DNA of 64,000 bases from Epiperipatus broadwayi (Eukaryota > Onychophora > Udeonychophora > Euonychophora > Peripatidae). The notes beneath the pieces were generated by a model. The model did not search any database, had not been told where the DNA came from, and saw only the letters and a list, made by a program, of their open reading frames with translations. The stretch spans positions 3,771,001 through 3,835,000 of the forward strand of contig JAQFVV010006305.1 in assembly GCA_028023455.1 (NCBI GenBank). Direction: 5' to 3'. Shown in pieces: positions 12,879 through 24,645 of this stretch (its first letter is position 1; every line of letters starts with the position of its first letter). A program made the position numbers and the translations under genes.

Positions 12879-14728
12879 TGTAATGGAAATGGTTTTTTGG
12901 TGGATTATTTAGTTTATTTTATACTTATTTTTATTATACTTTTATTTTTACAACTTTTATTCTTCCTTTCATTTACTTATTTATTATCAATTTAGCTATG
13001 GCCGAAATATCCCGGCTTAGCCCCCAACTGTAATGGATATTGTTTATTTAGTTTAGTTTACTATGGATTTTTCAATCATTAATTAATTATTTAACCAACG
13101 CCATTACAATGCAAGCAGAGAGCTAATAGAGATACAAATTTAACTTCATGTCTGTACCCTTGAAGGAACCCTGAGGCAATATGTACATATTATCTTGGCG
13201 TTATTTTCCCTGGTCAATAACTTTCGGCTGCTGAACAAAGCAAACTATTTCAAAAAATTTAACGAATGTCCAGCGCTTGCTATTTATTTTTATAATTCGG
13301 AGATTCTCACAAACAAGCAGCACTTGAATGCTTTTAAAATTAGCCTTACTCTTTAATCAAAAATTACATTCCCCCCCTGGAGTAGCTTGGTGATAGGAGA
13401 ATAAAGCAAGTACAAACACTTTAAATATAATGAATAATGTTTAATGGCAATCACACTGATATAAATACATAAAAAGAATAAACACACACATATATAAAAA
13501 AATTACACAATAAAAATACACACTTATATAAATACGTAGCTATAATAAAAAAATAAAGTAAGCATATCGAATATTAAAGTTATCTTGAAGTCCTATTGGG
13601 CAGAGTTCTAGATCTATCAAGATTGTTCCTTCTTTATTTATTTACAAATATTAAAATAAAATGCATGCATGCTTTAATTACCTAGGTTTTCTTTGTAGTT
13701 GATCCCATGGGCAGTTTTTCTGAGCACTCATTACCATCCAATGGGAGATCATCCCTTCTTTTGTAGAGACGGTATGTCCTCCACACTGATGACTGAATTA
13801 ATTTCTCTTTGAATATGATTTTGTTATTTTCTCCTTCCAGTTCTTACTTCTTGATTCTTTGAGTAGATTTTTAAGTCGTTCAGTTACAGAAGTGGCAGTC
13901 TCTCTCTAGCAGGTCAGGCTTAGCTCTTTTACATTGTGAGTCAGTGGTCAGATGGGTTGAGTATGAACCCACGTCCCCTTACGCCACTAGCTGTGCACTT
14001 CTTTCATTACTTCTTTTTTTAGCTGCTCCTCCTTCAAAATCTCTACTCGTAATAATCTAGATAAGTGTAATTCTGGTCTTACTGTCCTTTCTTTTGTTCA
14101 TTGTTTTCTGTAAATTTTCAATTAATTCTTAGATTTCCAATGAATTCTTATCAACATATTTCTTTAATTAGTGGCTGGAATGTAGGTTTTAATTAATCGA
14201 GCTATAATTATAAGCTTTTCCTTCATATTCATTCTTCTTTGTCTGAGGAATTCAATTAGTCCAACAGACTTTCACACCTCTAATTTATACGGCCATATTG
14301 TTTTTATATTATATATTTCATTTTAATTTTTACTTAAAAGTTTATAATTCATTTTTTCAAGTTTATGTTTACAATTTATTTTAACTTGTTACAATATAAT
14401 TTATGCGAGAGAAAAAGACACATTTCTTTATGCATCCCCTTCCCCTCTCCCACAATAAACAAAAATAACTTTCAAGCATTTGACTAACTCATTTTTTGTT
14501 AAAAGAGAGAAAGAGACACATTTCATTATGCACCCCTCCCCTTCTCTTACTATTAAAAAAAATCAAAGTAATTTTGACATTTCTGAATCTCAACTTTTTT
14601 TCCTTTTCCTTTTTTTAATTTCTAGTAGCTAACCCATTTACTGTTATTAATTTCTAGTAGCTGACTTATCTACCTTTAGTAATAAATATATATGTGTGAC
14701 GATGACCTTACATGGTTGTCACATTACA
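12879..14728 (-). repeat. LTR (3' LTR of the minus-strand element)
   Basis: Starts TGTAATGG and ends ATTACA on the plus strand. It contains an internal PBS-like site at 13009-13026 next to an inner LTR-end-like boundary at 13029. A diverged internal duplication (about 14405-14455 repeated at about 14502-14560, GAGAGAAA then GACACATTT) and a repeated TTTCTAGTAGCT unit near 14621-14670 lie toward the 5' end in element orientation. A tRNA-like B-box (GGGTTCATACTC, minus) sits near 13960. All of these are shared with the other LTR. Confidence 0.85.
13009..13028 (-). other. PBS-like site embedded in the LTR
   Basis: On the minus strand TGGGGGCTAAGCCGGGAT follows ...CCATTACA plus GT. This is the same arrangement as the true PBS at 17270-17287. 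The matching place in the other LTR is 17424-17441, slightly mutated. Confidence 0.65.
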
Positions 14729-14745
14729 CTCCACCCGCTTTTGAG
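14714..14745 (-). other. Polypurine tract next to 3' LTR
   Basis: On the minus strand AAAAGCGGGTGGAG lies directly before TGTAATGTG, the start of the 3' LTR at 14728. Such a purine run primes plus-strand synthesis in LTR elements. Confidence 0.6.
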
Positions 14746-15868
14746 AATTAAAATCGGGTTGAATCTTAGTCTGAGATGAGAGCTTATTTTAATTATTTGC
14801 TTTCAACCCTTACTTCTGCTTTTATTACATAATTTTCCACTCTATCATGATGATGATGATGAGGATGACTCCAGAAAGACAGAAAGGTAAAACTACTCAA
14901 TTCATTCCAATCGATTTTGGCTGATTAACCAATTTAATCTCTACGCATATGAGACCATGGGACAACTTAATTCTATCAAAAAACATAGAAGGGTTTAAAG
15001 CGTGTGAACAGCAGGATATTTCTACTGCCTGTTCATCTTGTGCAAACAATAAATTCTTATTTCTTTATTTATTTATTTCTTTATTATATTTATTTCAAGA
15101 TTATAATTCTTATTATATTTTATGGGGCTGGGAATTTCATCCAGCAGGGATAATGAGCCCAGGATTCTTACTGGCACTTCATTTAAAAAAGTTTTACCAC
15201 TGTAAGCCATATGAATCTACAGTTAGCGAAGAGACGGCTAAATCAAGCTCAAAATACGACCCAAACATAATGCATCCAGACACACATATATGCCTCAATC
15301 TGCAACCTCAAACACCAATCACTGATATCTATCATTTAAGTATTATCACTATTATCTGTTTATTTTATTTTGATAATTATTAATTGGCTCTTTAATGAGC
15401 CTAAACCATTCTTATTTCTACTTTTACTGTTATTTATTTGCTAATTATATCTGCATTTACAATTGACAGATGGTTGCACAAATAAATTACATACAGATTT
15501 CTTTCCTTTTTTTTGTTATTACTTTTATTTACAACCTTTGTCTCGCTGTGCTTGACTGCACAAAAATTGTCCATTAAATTAATCATTGATAGAAAACTCC
15601 GTGAATGCTTTCTTTTTTTATTTACTTATTATTGTAACTTTAATTATTTGTTGAGAGATGATTTGTCCCACCTGTCATGTTTTAAAAAAAATCAACTTTA
15701 TTTCTCGTGATTCTATGACGTTACTGTTTGATCAAACTGACATATCCATCCGTTTATTTTCTTTAGACTTAAGTTTTTGTTTGGAGGCTTCTTATCATTC
15801 TTTCTACTGTACATATAGCCATTTATGCTTGGAACTGGAGCACTGTTCCTATGTCCACTAGAGTCGGC
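14729..15868 (-). other. LTR element internal region, 3' part
   Basis: No RT, RNase H or integrase motif can be found on either strand. Just beyond the gag remnant a minus-strand frame reads KPTLVDIGT (about 15850-15880), which weakly recalls a retroviral-type protease LVDTG site, but it is too short to claim. A plus-strand frame of 144 codons at 14949-15383 is antisense to the element and not convincing. A (GAT)n tract lies at 14846-14866. Confidence 0.4.
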
Positions 15869-16878
15869 TTACTCATCTGGATAATTTAGATCTGAATCTC
15901 TTCCGGTCTGCCCGGACATTTTAGCTCTTTCTGATCTATCAGGAAATACCTGGTTTCCTTCCCAATAATCACGATGAGGATTAAATTGCATCCTTCCTAC
16001 GTGCGAATCATTGGGCTGGGGTTTAAATCCCTGATCCTCCGCCTTGTAATTAGGCCTAGTGCTGTCAAATGCATTCAGCAATTCAGCAACCTGTCTGACA
16101 GTCTTTCCTTCTGGGCCTATAAGCATTTGCTCCACATTATTACTTTCGCTACTTATTTGCAAGCACTTGCTTGTGCTTTCTTATTCTTTACTGTTAGTTT
16201 TGGTCATCTGTATTATATTTTCTATTTTATTTTCACCCCTTTCTATCTTCACTTCTATCTTCTCAACTGTGTTCGCTAACTAATTTACTTCTAGTCATAG
16301 GTTTTCTATAACCTTTCTGTTTTCATCTTTTATTACTTCAATTTTCTCCCCTTGCTCTAACTTAAATTGCTCTATTTCATGGCACATTGTTTCCAGTTTA
16401 TATTCTACATATTCCATTCCCTCATTTACTTTCAACTCACTGCCATGCTTTACATTATCCCACTCTCCCAGAAGGTGCTGCTCTATTTTCCCCAGTAATT
16501 CCTCCTGGTGATCCAGACTTTTGTTCGCAACCTTCACCTGATATGAGGTTTGTTTACATTTTTCATTTACTTGTTCCACCTTTGACTAAACTTCTTATTT
16601 AGTCAATCGTCCAACTCTTCCATCCTTATATTTCTTTCATCTCTTTTCCTCATTTTCATAATCAATTGTTGCTGGCTTTCCATTATTTTTGTGAGCATAT
16701 CCATTATACTGTAGCTTTCTATTTTATTTTTACTGTCAACTGTCATTTCTATTCCCTTGCTAATTTCTATCTCTCCTTCACTAGCTATTTCTCCGGATGG
16801 TTCCATTTGTTCTTCGAAGGTTTTTTCTATTTCGCCCACTAGAGCGTCCATTTTTGTTTTTGATCTCGTGTGCATCAA
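15869..16878 (-). pseudogene. Gag-like coiled-coil pseudogene of the LTR element
   Basis: Reading starts at 16878 with MMHTRSKTKMDALVGEIE; an N-terminal TRS-type opening is common in Ty3/gypsy Gag proteins. The first open part (91 residues, to 16603) is rich in Glu, Lys and Met and runs QQQLIMKMRKRDERNIRMEE. A frameshift then leads into 16579-16295, a heptad-like acidic coiled coil (LEQGEKIEVIKDENRKVIEN). After stops at about 16296, 16286 and 16182 the same frame continues to 15869 with a Pro/Gln/Arg-rich tail. No zinc knuckle (CCHC) is visible. The family would assemble particles around the RNA. With one frameshift and several stops it is dead. The Gag assignment rests on position after the PBS and general character rather than on a named domain. 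Confidence 0.55.
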
Positions 16879-17269
16879 ATCAGTCTAACACACACACTAA
16901 TCACTTATATTTTATTCTACAGCTCTACTATTCTAACTCTCTCCTTATAGGATTATCTTACTTTATATCTTACTGACACTAGGTACATTTGTTCAACTCT
17001 CCTCGTCCCACTCACTAATCCTCACTCACCCATGTCTGCCTTCAAGACCCTTCTGCAACTGTCTCCAATTTACAACCTAACTTTCCAAATTATATCACAT
17101 TCCCTTTGTCCTCTTTTTTCCCCTTTATTATTTATTTATTTCTTGCTTTTGTCTACCACCAAGCTTTCTTCCCTTTTTTTCATTTAACTTGATCTACTAT
17201 GTAATCTATTTAACACATTTTTTTTGTATTCAAATTCAAGTGGTCTGAACTTGTTAACATGATAATCAT

Positions 17270-17287
17270 ATCCCGGACTGGCCCCCA
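17270..17287 (-). other. Primer binding site, tRNA-Pro type
   Basis: Minus strand TGGGGGCCAGTCCGGGAT, two bases after the LTR end at 17290. It resembles the tRNA-Pro PBS of many retroelements, with a few differences in the middle. Confidence 0.75.
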
Positions 17288-17289
17288 AT

Positions 17290-19133
17290 TGTAACGGAAA
17301 TGGTTTTTTGGTGGATTATTTAGTTTATTTTATACTTATTTTTATTATACTTTTATTTTTACAACTTTTATTCTTCTTTTCATTTATATATTTATTTATT
17401 ATCATTTTAGCTATGGCTGAAATATCCTGGCTTAGCCTCCAACTGTAATGGATATTGTTTATTTAGTTTAGTTTACGGTGGATTTTTCAATCATTAATTA
17501 ATTATTTAACCAACACCATTATAATGCAAGCAGAAAGATAATACAGATACAAATTTAACTTCATGTCTGTACCTTTGACTGAACCCTGAGGCAATATGTA
17601 CATATTATCTTGGCGTTATTTTTCCCGGTCAAGAACTTTCAGCTGCTGAACAAAGCAAACCATTTCAAGAAATTTAACAAATGTCCAGTGCTTGCTATTT
17701 ATTTTTATAATTCGGAGATTCTCACAAACAAGCAGCACATGAATGCTTTTAAAATTAGCCTTACTCTATAATCAAAAATTACAATTCCCCCCTGAAGTAG
17801 CTTGGTGATAGGAGAATAAAGCAAGTACAAACACTTTAAATATAATGAATAATGTTTAATGGCAATCACACTGATATAAATACATAAAAGAATAAACACA
17901 CACATATATAAAAAATTACACAATAACAATACACACTTATATAAATACATAGCTATAATAAAAAATAGAGTAAGCATATCAAATATTAAAGTTATCTTGA
18001 AGTCCTATTGGGCAGAGTTCTAGATCTATCAAGATTGTTCCTTCTTTATTTATTTACGAATATTAAAATAAAATGCATGCATGCTTTAATTACCTAGGTT
18101 TTCTTTGCAATTGATCCCATGGGCAGTTTTTCCGAGTGCTCATTACCATCCAGTGGGAGATCATCCTTTCTTTTGTAGAGATGGTATGTCCTTCACACTG
18201 TTGACTGAATTAATTTCTCTTTGAATTTGATTTTCTTTTCTTCATCCAGTTCTTACTTCTTGATTCTTTGAGTAGATTTTTAAGTCATTCAGTTACAGAA
18301 GCGGTGGTCTCTCTCTAGCAGGTCAGGCTTAGCTCTTATACATCATGAGTCAGTGGTCAGACAGGTTGAGTACAAACCCATGTCCCCTTATGGCACTAGT
18401 TGTGCACTTCTTTCATTATTTTTTTTTAGCTGCTCCTTCTTCAAAATCTCTACTCGTAATAATCTAGATAATTGTAATTCTGGTCTTACTGTCTTTTCTT
18501 TTGTTCATTGTTTTCTGTAAATTTTTAATTAATTCTTAGATTTCCAACAAATTCTTATCAACATATTTCTTTAATCAATGGCTGGAATGTACATTTTAAT
18601 TAATCGAGCTATAATTATAAGCTTTTCCTTCCTATACATTCTTCTTTGTCCGAGGAATTCAATTAGTCCAACAGACTTTCACACCTCTAATTTATACGGC
18701 CATATTGTTTTTATATTACATATTTCATTTTAATTTTTACTTAAAAGTTTATAATTCATTTTTTCAAGTTTATGTTTACAATTTGTTTTAACTTATTACA
18801 ATATAGTTTACGCGAGAGAAAAAGATGCATTTCTTTATACATCCCCTTCCCCTCTCTCACAATAAACAGAAATAACTTTCAAGCATTTGACTAACTCCTT
18901 GTTTTTTGTTAAAAGAGAGAAAGAGACACATTTCTTTATGCACCTCTCCCCTTCTCTTACTATTAAAAAAAATCAAAGTAATTTCGACATTTCTGAATCT
19001 CTACTTTTTTCTTTTCCTTCTTTTTTGTAATTTCTAGTAGCTAACCCATTTACCTTTATTAGTTTCTAGTAGCTGACTTATCTACCTTTATTAATAAATA
19101 TATATGTGTGACGACGGCTTTACATGGTCATCA
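17290..19133 (-). repeat. LTR (5' LTR of the minus-strand element)
   Basis: Collinear with 12879-14728 throughout. The inner TGTAATGG boundary lies at 17444 with its PBS-like site at 17424-17441. The outer end fades into (TA)n after TCATCA and lacks the final ATTACA seen in the partner. Confidence 0.85.
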
Positions 19134-20198
19134 TAATATATATATATAAAATTAAAGTACGTAACCATAAAACAATTTACTATATTGAATGTGGTATTTG
19201 ATACTAATAATTAGATATACTTTTAAACCTAACTCTCCCATGGCTAGTGTATATATATATAATTAATCCTTTATGATCTTCTAATATTAATTTGAGCTAG
19301 TTTCGCATTAATGAAATTTACATATATCTATCGAATGTGAGCTTTAATACTAGTTATCCATATTAGAAATATATATATATATATATATTGAAACAGTAAA
19401 ATGTGCTTTGCAGATCTTCATTTCACCTTTTCTCACCTGTTTCCTACCCTCATACCTTAGTTTAAACCCCAATGTATCGTAGTATGTCTGCAATGTGCTT
19501 ATATGCTGAAAATCCTGCCCAATTTTAAACCACAAGTACAGTGCTCATGTTATATATAGATTGTATAACTCATGCCCAATAAATAAAATGTTATAAATTG
19601 TCGGTATGTTCACATAATTTAGATATACTTAAAAAGTAGGTTATATAGGTCGTAATTGTGTACACACTGTGATATGTATTTTAAAACTTATGTTAAGATA
19701 ATAAATTGTTATTTAAAATTATTTTGTTTGAATCTGTTTACAAAAATATATTACAGTTGTAATATTTGTTTTGATTTAAAATAAAATTTATATTCGTTTC
19801 GTAAATAGATTCAAATATTGAAAATTAAAAAGTAAAATAATTTTCTTTTAGATTTAATAAAAATCATGCCATATATTTTCTGTTAAAAATAAATGAGAGC
19901 TGGTAGGAACAATAATTTTAATTATTTAATGTAATAAGAGCTTATCTAAAAATACAGCAGATGTCCACTTAAGGTCTTTTCTTTCAATTAGTAAAAGTTT
20001 CTTTTAATTAAATCAAAATTGTAATTCGAATGTCAACAGGGAAATTAACAAAAGAAATTAATTAAAATTTTATTGAATTCCTTTAGTCATTCAGATAGGA
20101 TTGATTACAGCTGATAAGTGAGCAAAGTTTGGAATATTTTTGTAATGCTCCAGGGCAATCGTATTGTGCAATTTCACTATATATAGGAGGGTTTTCTT
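19134..20198. other. No gene recognised
   Basis: AT-rich with (TA)n tracts at 19136-19148 and 19367-19389. A minus-strand frame of 61 codons (19350-19535) reads into the microsatellite. The segment 19390-19535 is GC-richer and could be an old repeat tail. Confidence 0.45.
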
Positions 20199-20345
20199 TT
20201 GTTCTAGGATTCTATGATTATTCTGAAATTCTAGTAATATTTCTAAGATTATTCTAATATCTTTTTAGTAATATTTCTAGCAATTATTCTAGCAAGATTT
20301 CTAGCATTATTCTTCGAGATGTTTTTTATTCTAAGATTTCTAAGC
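20199..20345. repeat. Degenerate TTCTAG-type minisatellite
   Basis: About seven to eight diverged copies of a roughly 20-bp unit built from TTTCTAGNAATATT and ATTATTCTA. Spacing is irregular. Confidence 0.6.
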
Positions 20346-22270
20346 AGATTGCTGAGCTTTCAAAATAATTGTTGCTGAACTCTCTGAGATTTTCTAGCTA
20401 TGTGCCTGCAAACTTAAGTATTTGAAGCCAAGTTTTCATCTTCAAATAAATTTTACCATGTTCTACAATCTCACTTGAAATACCTATGAATCACCCAACC
20501 TTTAAAATTGCTAGCTTTGAAATGACGAAGTAGAGCTGGCAAGAAGGCTATTTTCCCCTTGGGAATGGCCGGCCACTGCTCTATACCATCTAATGCTGTC
20601 ATGTAGAAAACCCTGAAACTGCTGCTGCTGCTGAAATATGAACAATACCAGATTTTGCTGCTGAGTCATATAAAATCTTCCGATAATCAATCTACCTGCA
20701 AATGTTTCTCCAGTGGTAACCCCAACATTAACCCAAGAGCTCTTGTGATTCTCTTCTATAATTAATACACTATAGCTATTTAAATGGTTTTTCCCATTTT
20801 ACTTTACTTTATCATGTATTCTTTTAAAATGTTCTAATATAATCAATAATTTTGCTCTCTATCCTTGGGTTAATATTTTATATTTATTAATCTTTCTTTT
20901 ATTTTATTATGATAGTGTGCCAGAATAGTCTTTGACTGAGTGAATTATTCCATTTGTTGAAAGCAAGATGCCAGTATTAAGGCATTTTAAAATTATAAAG
21001 TTTCCATTTTTATTATCTTATGAATCACTCATTCGAGGGCTATTCTAATCTTAGTCTATATGTGTAACAATTATATAGTTTAAAATCTACGTTTTATCGA
21101 TTTTAACCTAATATGAGAGTATGTGCAAGGTCAATGATTAAATGTGTCACAAATGCATGATTGCATAAATAAATCTATGCTTTCTTTTCAAACCTGCAAG
21201 CATGCATTCTCCTATTTTAAAATATAGTTTGCTTTAATTTCAAAGTTCATATTTGAGGTCGAGAATGGGTGGACTCTCTTTAAATAATTATTGGGGAATT
21301 GATTAGGCATTTTCTCCATCTAAGTAAATCCCTTTTGTATGTTTTATATATGTTAGTCGAGTATTGAAGGTAAATGAATTGGTTGTCGAGACCACTTTGT
21401 TTCTCTCCAAGGGCTTTAAATGGCCAAGACCGTTTCCCATTTCACTTTCTGCAGTTCCCAGGCAGAGTGTGTACTAGAATGCCACACCTGGGAATTAGAT
21501 GCAGGCATCACCCAGTCACTAAGTTTTAGATGAGTCCAGACTTCGGCTGTCCATGACAACACATTCCTACGGATCAACAGCGAGACACCCTCTGTAGTCA
21601 TTTCAAATATTTACTATAATGTTACTTATTTATATTATGCAAAGCATCCATGATTTAAACATATCACACCCTTCCATCCTTTAATAAATTCCTTATTGGC
21701 AATACCGACCTCCCAATATAATTTAATTATAATTTTATAAAATAAATGCCTTGATCACATCCTCACTGTATTGCTTAATAAGATCTGGTCCATGCTATTC
21801 TGGAAATCAAGAAATATTATATTAAACCTTAATGTTCAAATGTTTTATTAAACTTTTATAATTTACTCAAAGCACCTCGCACATCTTCCCATCTCTTTTA
21901 AGCACATCATAATAATACTATATTGGCCCGAGGTATAGACTATGTACTTAACAATCTTTTAATGTAATTTTTATGGAATGTTATGCTAACAGCCATTTTA
22001 GTAAGCATCCCTGTCTCATATAAGCAGACAGTGTGCATTATATATATTTCTTGCAATATAAATAAATCTTTTAAATCTTATGAACTAATTTTGATCTTTT
22101 ATTTTATTGATCCCTATCACTGTCTCAGTCTATATATCTATTTTATACATTTCTTTTGTACTATCCATAGATGTTACTTAGCAACCCAGCTTATCTTGTA
22201 GTATAGTCTCTTTGTTTCTCCCTGACTATCAGGCACCGGTAAAGGGATATATTATTAGTAGCATCAGATG
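20346..22270. other. No gene recognised; two GC-richer islands
   Basis: Islands at about 20520-20720 (with a CTG-rich stretch) and 21390-21600 are clearly less AT-rich than the background. The second holds an uninterrupted minus-strand frame of 61 codons (21601-21416) with a protein-like but unrecognised sequence. Either may be a fragment of an old element. Confidence 0.4.
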
Positions 22271-22274
22271 CGTT

Positions 22275-22400
22275 ATCACATAGGTGGCACTGTGGAATTT
22301 GGACTTTAGATTCAAACTTAATATATCTAGAAAGCAACCCCTCCTAGAGTGTTCAGTTTCATGTTTGGGGTTTGAATTCTGCAGTGTGTTAGTGAGATAA
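22275..22400 (+). repeat. Possible tRNA-derived SINE relic
   Basis: GGTGGCACTGTGG resembles a tRNA-SINE head and GGTTTGAATTC about 90 bp later resembles a B box. A (TA)n tail follows. Homology to a named family cannot be checked. Confidence 0.3.
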
Positions 22401-22409
22401 ATGAATCTG

Positions 22410-22482
22410 ATCGTTACAATATATATATATATATAAATTACTCTCCATCGTTACAATATATATATATATATAAATTACTCTC
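22410..22482. repeat. Tandem duplication, 37-bp unit with (TA)n
   Basis: ATCGTTACAATATATA...AAATTACTCTCC occurs twice in direct succession with almost no difference. Confidence 0.9.
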
Positions 22483-24327
22483 CAAAAAAAGAAAACGTTG
22501 AGGATGGTGAGAAATGATAACAATTAAAGTGATTATTGGGTTAAATTAAAAAAAAAATGTATTTGCAAATATGTCACCTTATTGTTCAATAATAGGCATA
22601 ACACACACATTAATTAATATGATGACCAAATAAAAATGCATACTTTGTCTGATATTTCAAATATATATAAATCTAAAGAAATACATAATACAAAAAATAT
22701 TAATTGATATAAAAAAAAATACACAAAAAGATTAAAAAAATTAATAATTTACCAACATTTTTCCTTTGTAAAAAATCCAGGCTAGAAGTTCAAATATCTC
22801 TTTAGTTTATTTGCCTAGTCAGAGATTCTAAACATAGCTAGGTTTGTGAGTCTTAGCATAGCTTTAGTGGGTGATGTGCTCCCTAATTTGTGATTTGCAT
22901 TTTTGATTCCATTTCCAAGAACACATCTATAATGTCTAGAATGCCCTTTTTTATATCATTTTTAAAAACATTTATTAGATAGTCTCTGTATTTGTAAAAC
23001 ATCAAATTATTCAACATTTATCTACTAGTTATGAACAACTTATTGTAGTAGACTTTTATGTTTAACATTTTGTTCTTTCAGAGCTGTTAATGGAACTTTA
23101 CAAAACTCGATGGCAGGTTTGATATTTGTCTTTCTTTGTAAATGCAGGTATGTGGAAATGATTGGCCACTGAGTTTAATAACAATGATTTGAATGGACTT
23201 TATGCTGAAACTTCCCATCCATGCCCCCATCCTAGGGATGAAAAGTGGAAATTTTACTCCTCCATTGTAATTTCTTAAGCATAAATTCCAGCTGCATCAG
23301 GATTAAGAAGACTCTTATAATCCATTTTACTAAGTTAATATACAATTCATAAACAGACGGTAACCAGATATAAATTTTTAAGTTTATTTTTGCTAATAAC
23401 TTACTTAATCAATTCATTGTAATATCAACTTAATTTTAAAGTTTGCATGTTTGGTTAATATTCTGTAAAATTCAATACTAGCACTATGAACATGAAGCTA
23501 ATATTTAATATTTTATTAAACCATAGGCTGAGCACTTTCAAGAGTCGTGGCTCTCATAATCATATGCAAATCTATGCAAAGTTCAAATATTTCATTTCCT
23601 GGATATAGAATAACATGTTTCCTATTCATCTAAAAATTTGCTGGAATGTTTCTTTTAGTAATTCAGCTTGGTCTATTAACTTTTGAACATCTGTTGCTCC
23701 TTGCTAGAATAATTAATTATTATTTTACACCCTTTTTCTAATTACTGACTCTTATCAAAATATTTTAATAATTGTTCGTGAAACTAACCAAAGGAATATT
23801 TTTTATTTTTTGTGAAAACAGATACAGATCTTTTTTTCATGATAGTTTTAATCACTTAAAAAATCACTGCATCTGCTAGTATTTCTTACAGCTAATAAAG
23901 AACTTACTTGAAAATGCTTTACCTTCTACATGTCTACAATTTATTAAGCATTGATATAATTTATTTAGCTATGCTAATTAACTTATTTTAAATTAAAGTT
24001 AAAAACAGAATTCCTCCTGAGTGTGGCAATATACTATAATTAGTTATGATATAGTATTTATGCAGGAATAAAATGAATCCTCTTATTCCTATGACTCAAA
24101 TGCTTATATATGAGCAAATCTAAAGTACTGGCAAGTAAAGCGTGAGGATGGAACCGTCACTTTAAATTACTATATATGATGTCTGAATGAATGACATGGG
24201 TGAAATTGTCTAGAATTTACTAAACATCATTCCAACTGAAACTTAGTCATATGTAAATAAGCATTTATTTTATTATTAACACTCGCAAAGCATATGACAA
24301 TTAGTTTAAAAGGCTGATATTTGAATG
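22483..24327. other. No gene recognised
   Basis: AT-rich unique-looking sequence with no frame of coding character. Confidence 0.55.
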
Positions 24328-24425
24328 TATATAATTAGTTATGGTAAATAAATCATATATATATAATTAAATATTTGACTGGTATATAATTAGTTATGGT
24401 AAATAAATCATATATATATAATTAA
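24328..24425. repeat. Direct duplication, 55-bp period
   Basis: A 43-bp block (TATATAATTAGTTATGGTAA onward) at 24328 recurs exactly at 24383. The first copy is followed by TTGACTGG, the inverse of CCAGTCAA found after the second. Confidence 0.85.
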
Positions 24426-24645
24426 AAACCAGTCAACACTTAGACAATCTCAATATCAATAACAATCAACAATTTCAAACTGCTGTCAAGGCAACATTTT
24501 AACAATAGGGGTGTAATTCTATCTTTATTAATGGTCTAATACACTTATACGGAAACTAAAGACTGCAACTTGACCACAGAGATTGAAATTATTGATACAA
24601 AGAAGTTTAAATAAACCTCTTTAAACAGGTAGTCAATTAGCAATA
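24423..24645 (+). repeat. Dispersed repeat family DR2, copy 1
   Basis: Begins TAAAAACCAGTCAACACTTA and shares about 220 bp with 52528-52760 (landmarks: CTGTTGTCAAGGCAAC-like block, GCAACTTGACCACA, TGAAATTATTGATACAAA, TAGTCAATTA). No ORF; likely a non-autonomous element of unknown type. Confidence 0.8.

Larger units (their letters stand above)
12879..19133 (-). mobile_element. Non-autonomous LTR retrotransposon, gag only
   Basis: Two direct repeats of about 1.85 kb (12879-14728 and 17290-19133) enclose 2.56 kb. On the minus strand the element has a 5' LTR ending in TTACA, then a PBS (TGGGGGCCAGTCCGGGAT) two bases inside, a gag-like broken frame, a polypurine tract (AAAAGCGGGTGGAG) and a 3' LTR starting TGTAATGTG. 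LTR ends form the short inverted repeat TGTAAT/ATTACA. The PBS is close to the well-known tRNA-Pro type. No protease, RT or integrase is present, so it fits the TR-GAG/LARD class of large non-autonomous elements moved by a partner's enzymes. The LTRs differ by roughly 5 percent in stretches compared by eye, meaning an old insertion. Flanks are (TA)n, so the target duplication cannot be read. Confidence 0.85.

Noticed and set aside
14949-15383. Plus-strand ORF of 144 codons inside the LTR element
   Set aside because: It runs against the element's orientation, has repetitive Leu/Phe/Tyr stretches from T-rich DNA, and no motif or start context.
15840-15890. LVDIGT-like stretch as a protease of the 12.9-19.1 kb element
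   Set aside because: Too short, not continuous with gag, and no flap or second motif could be seen.
15974-16602. Several plus-strand ORFs rich in Ser, Phe and Leu
   Set aside because: They are antisense shadows of the gag-like frames at 15869-16579.
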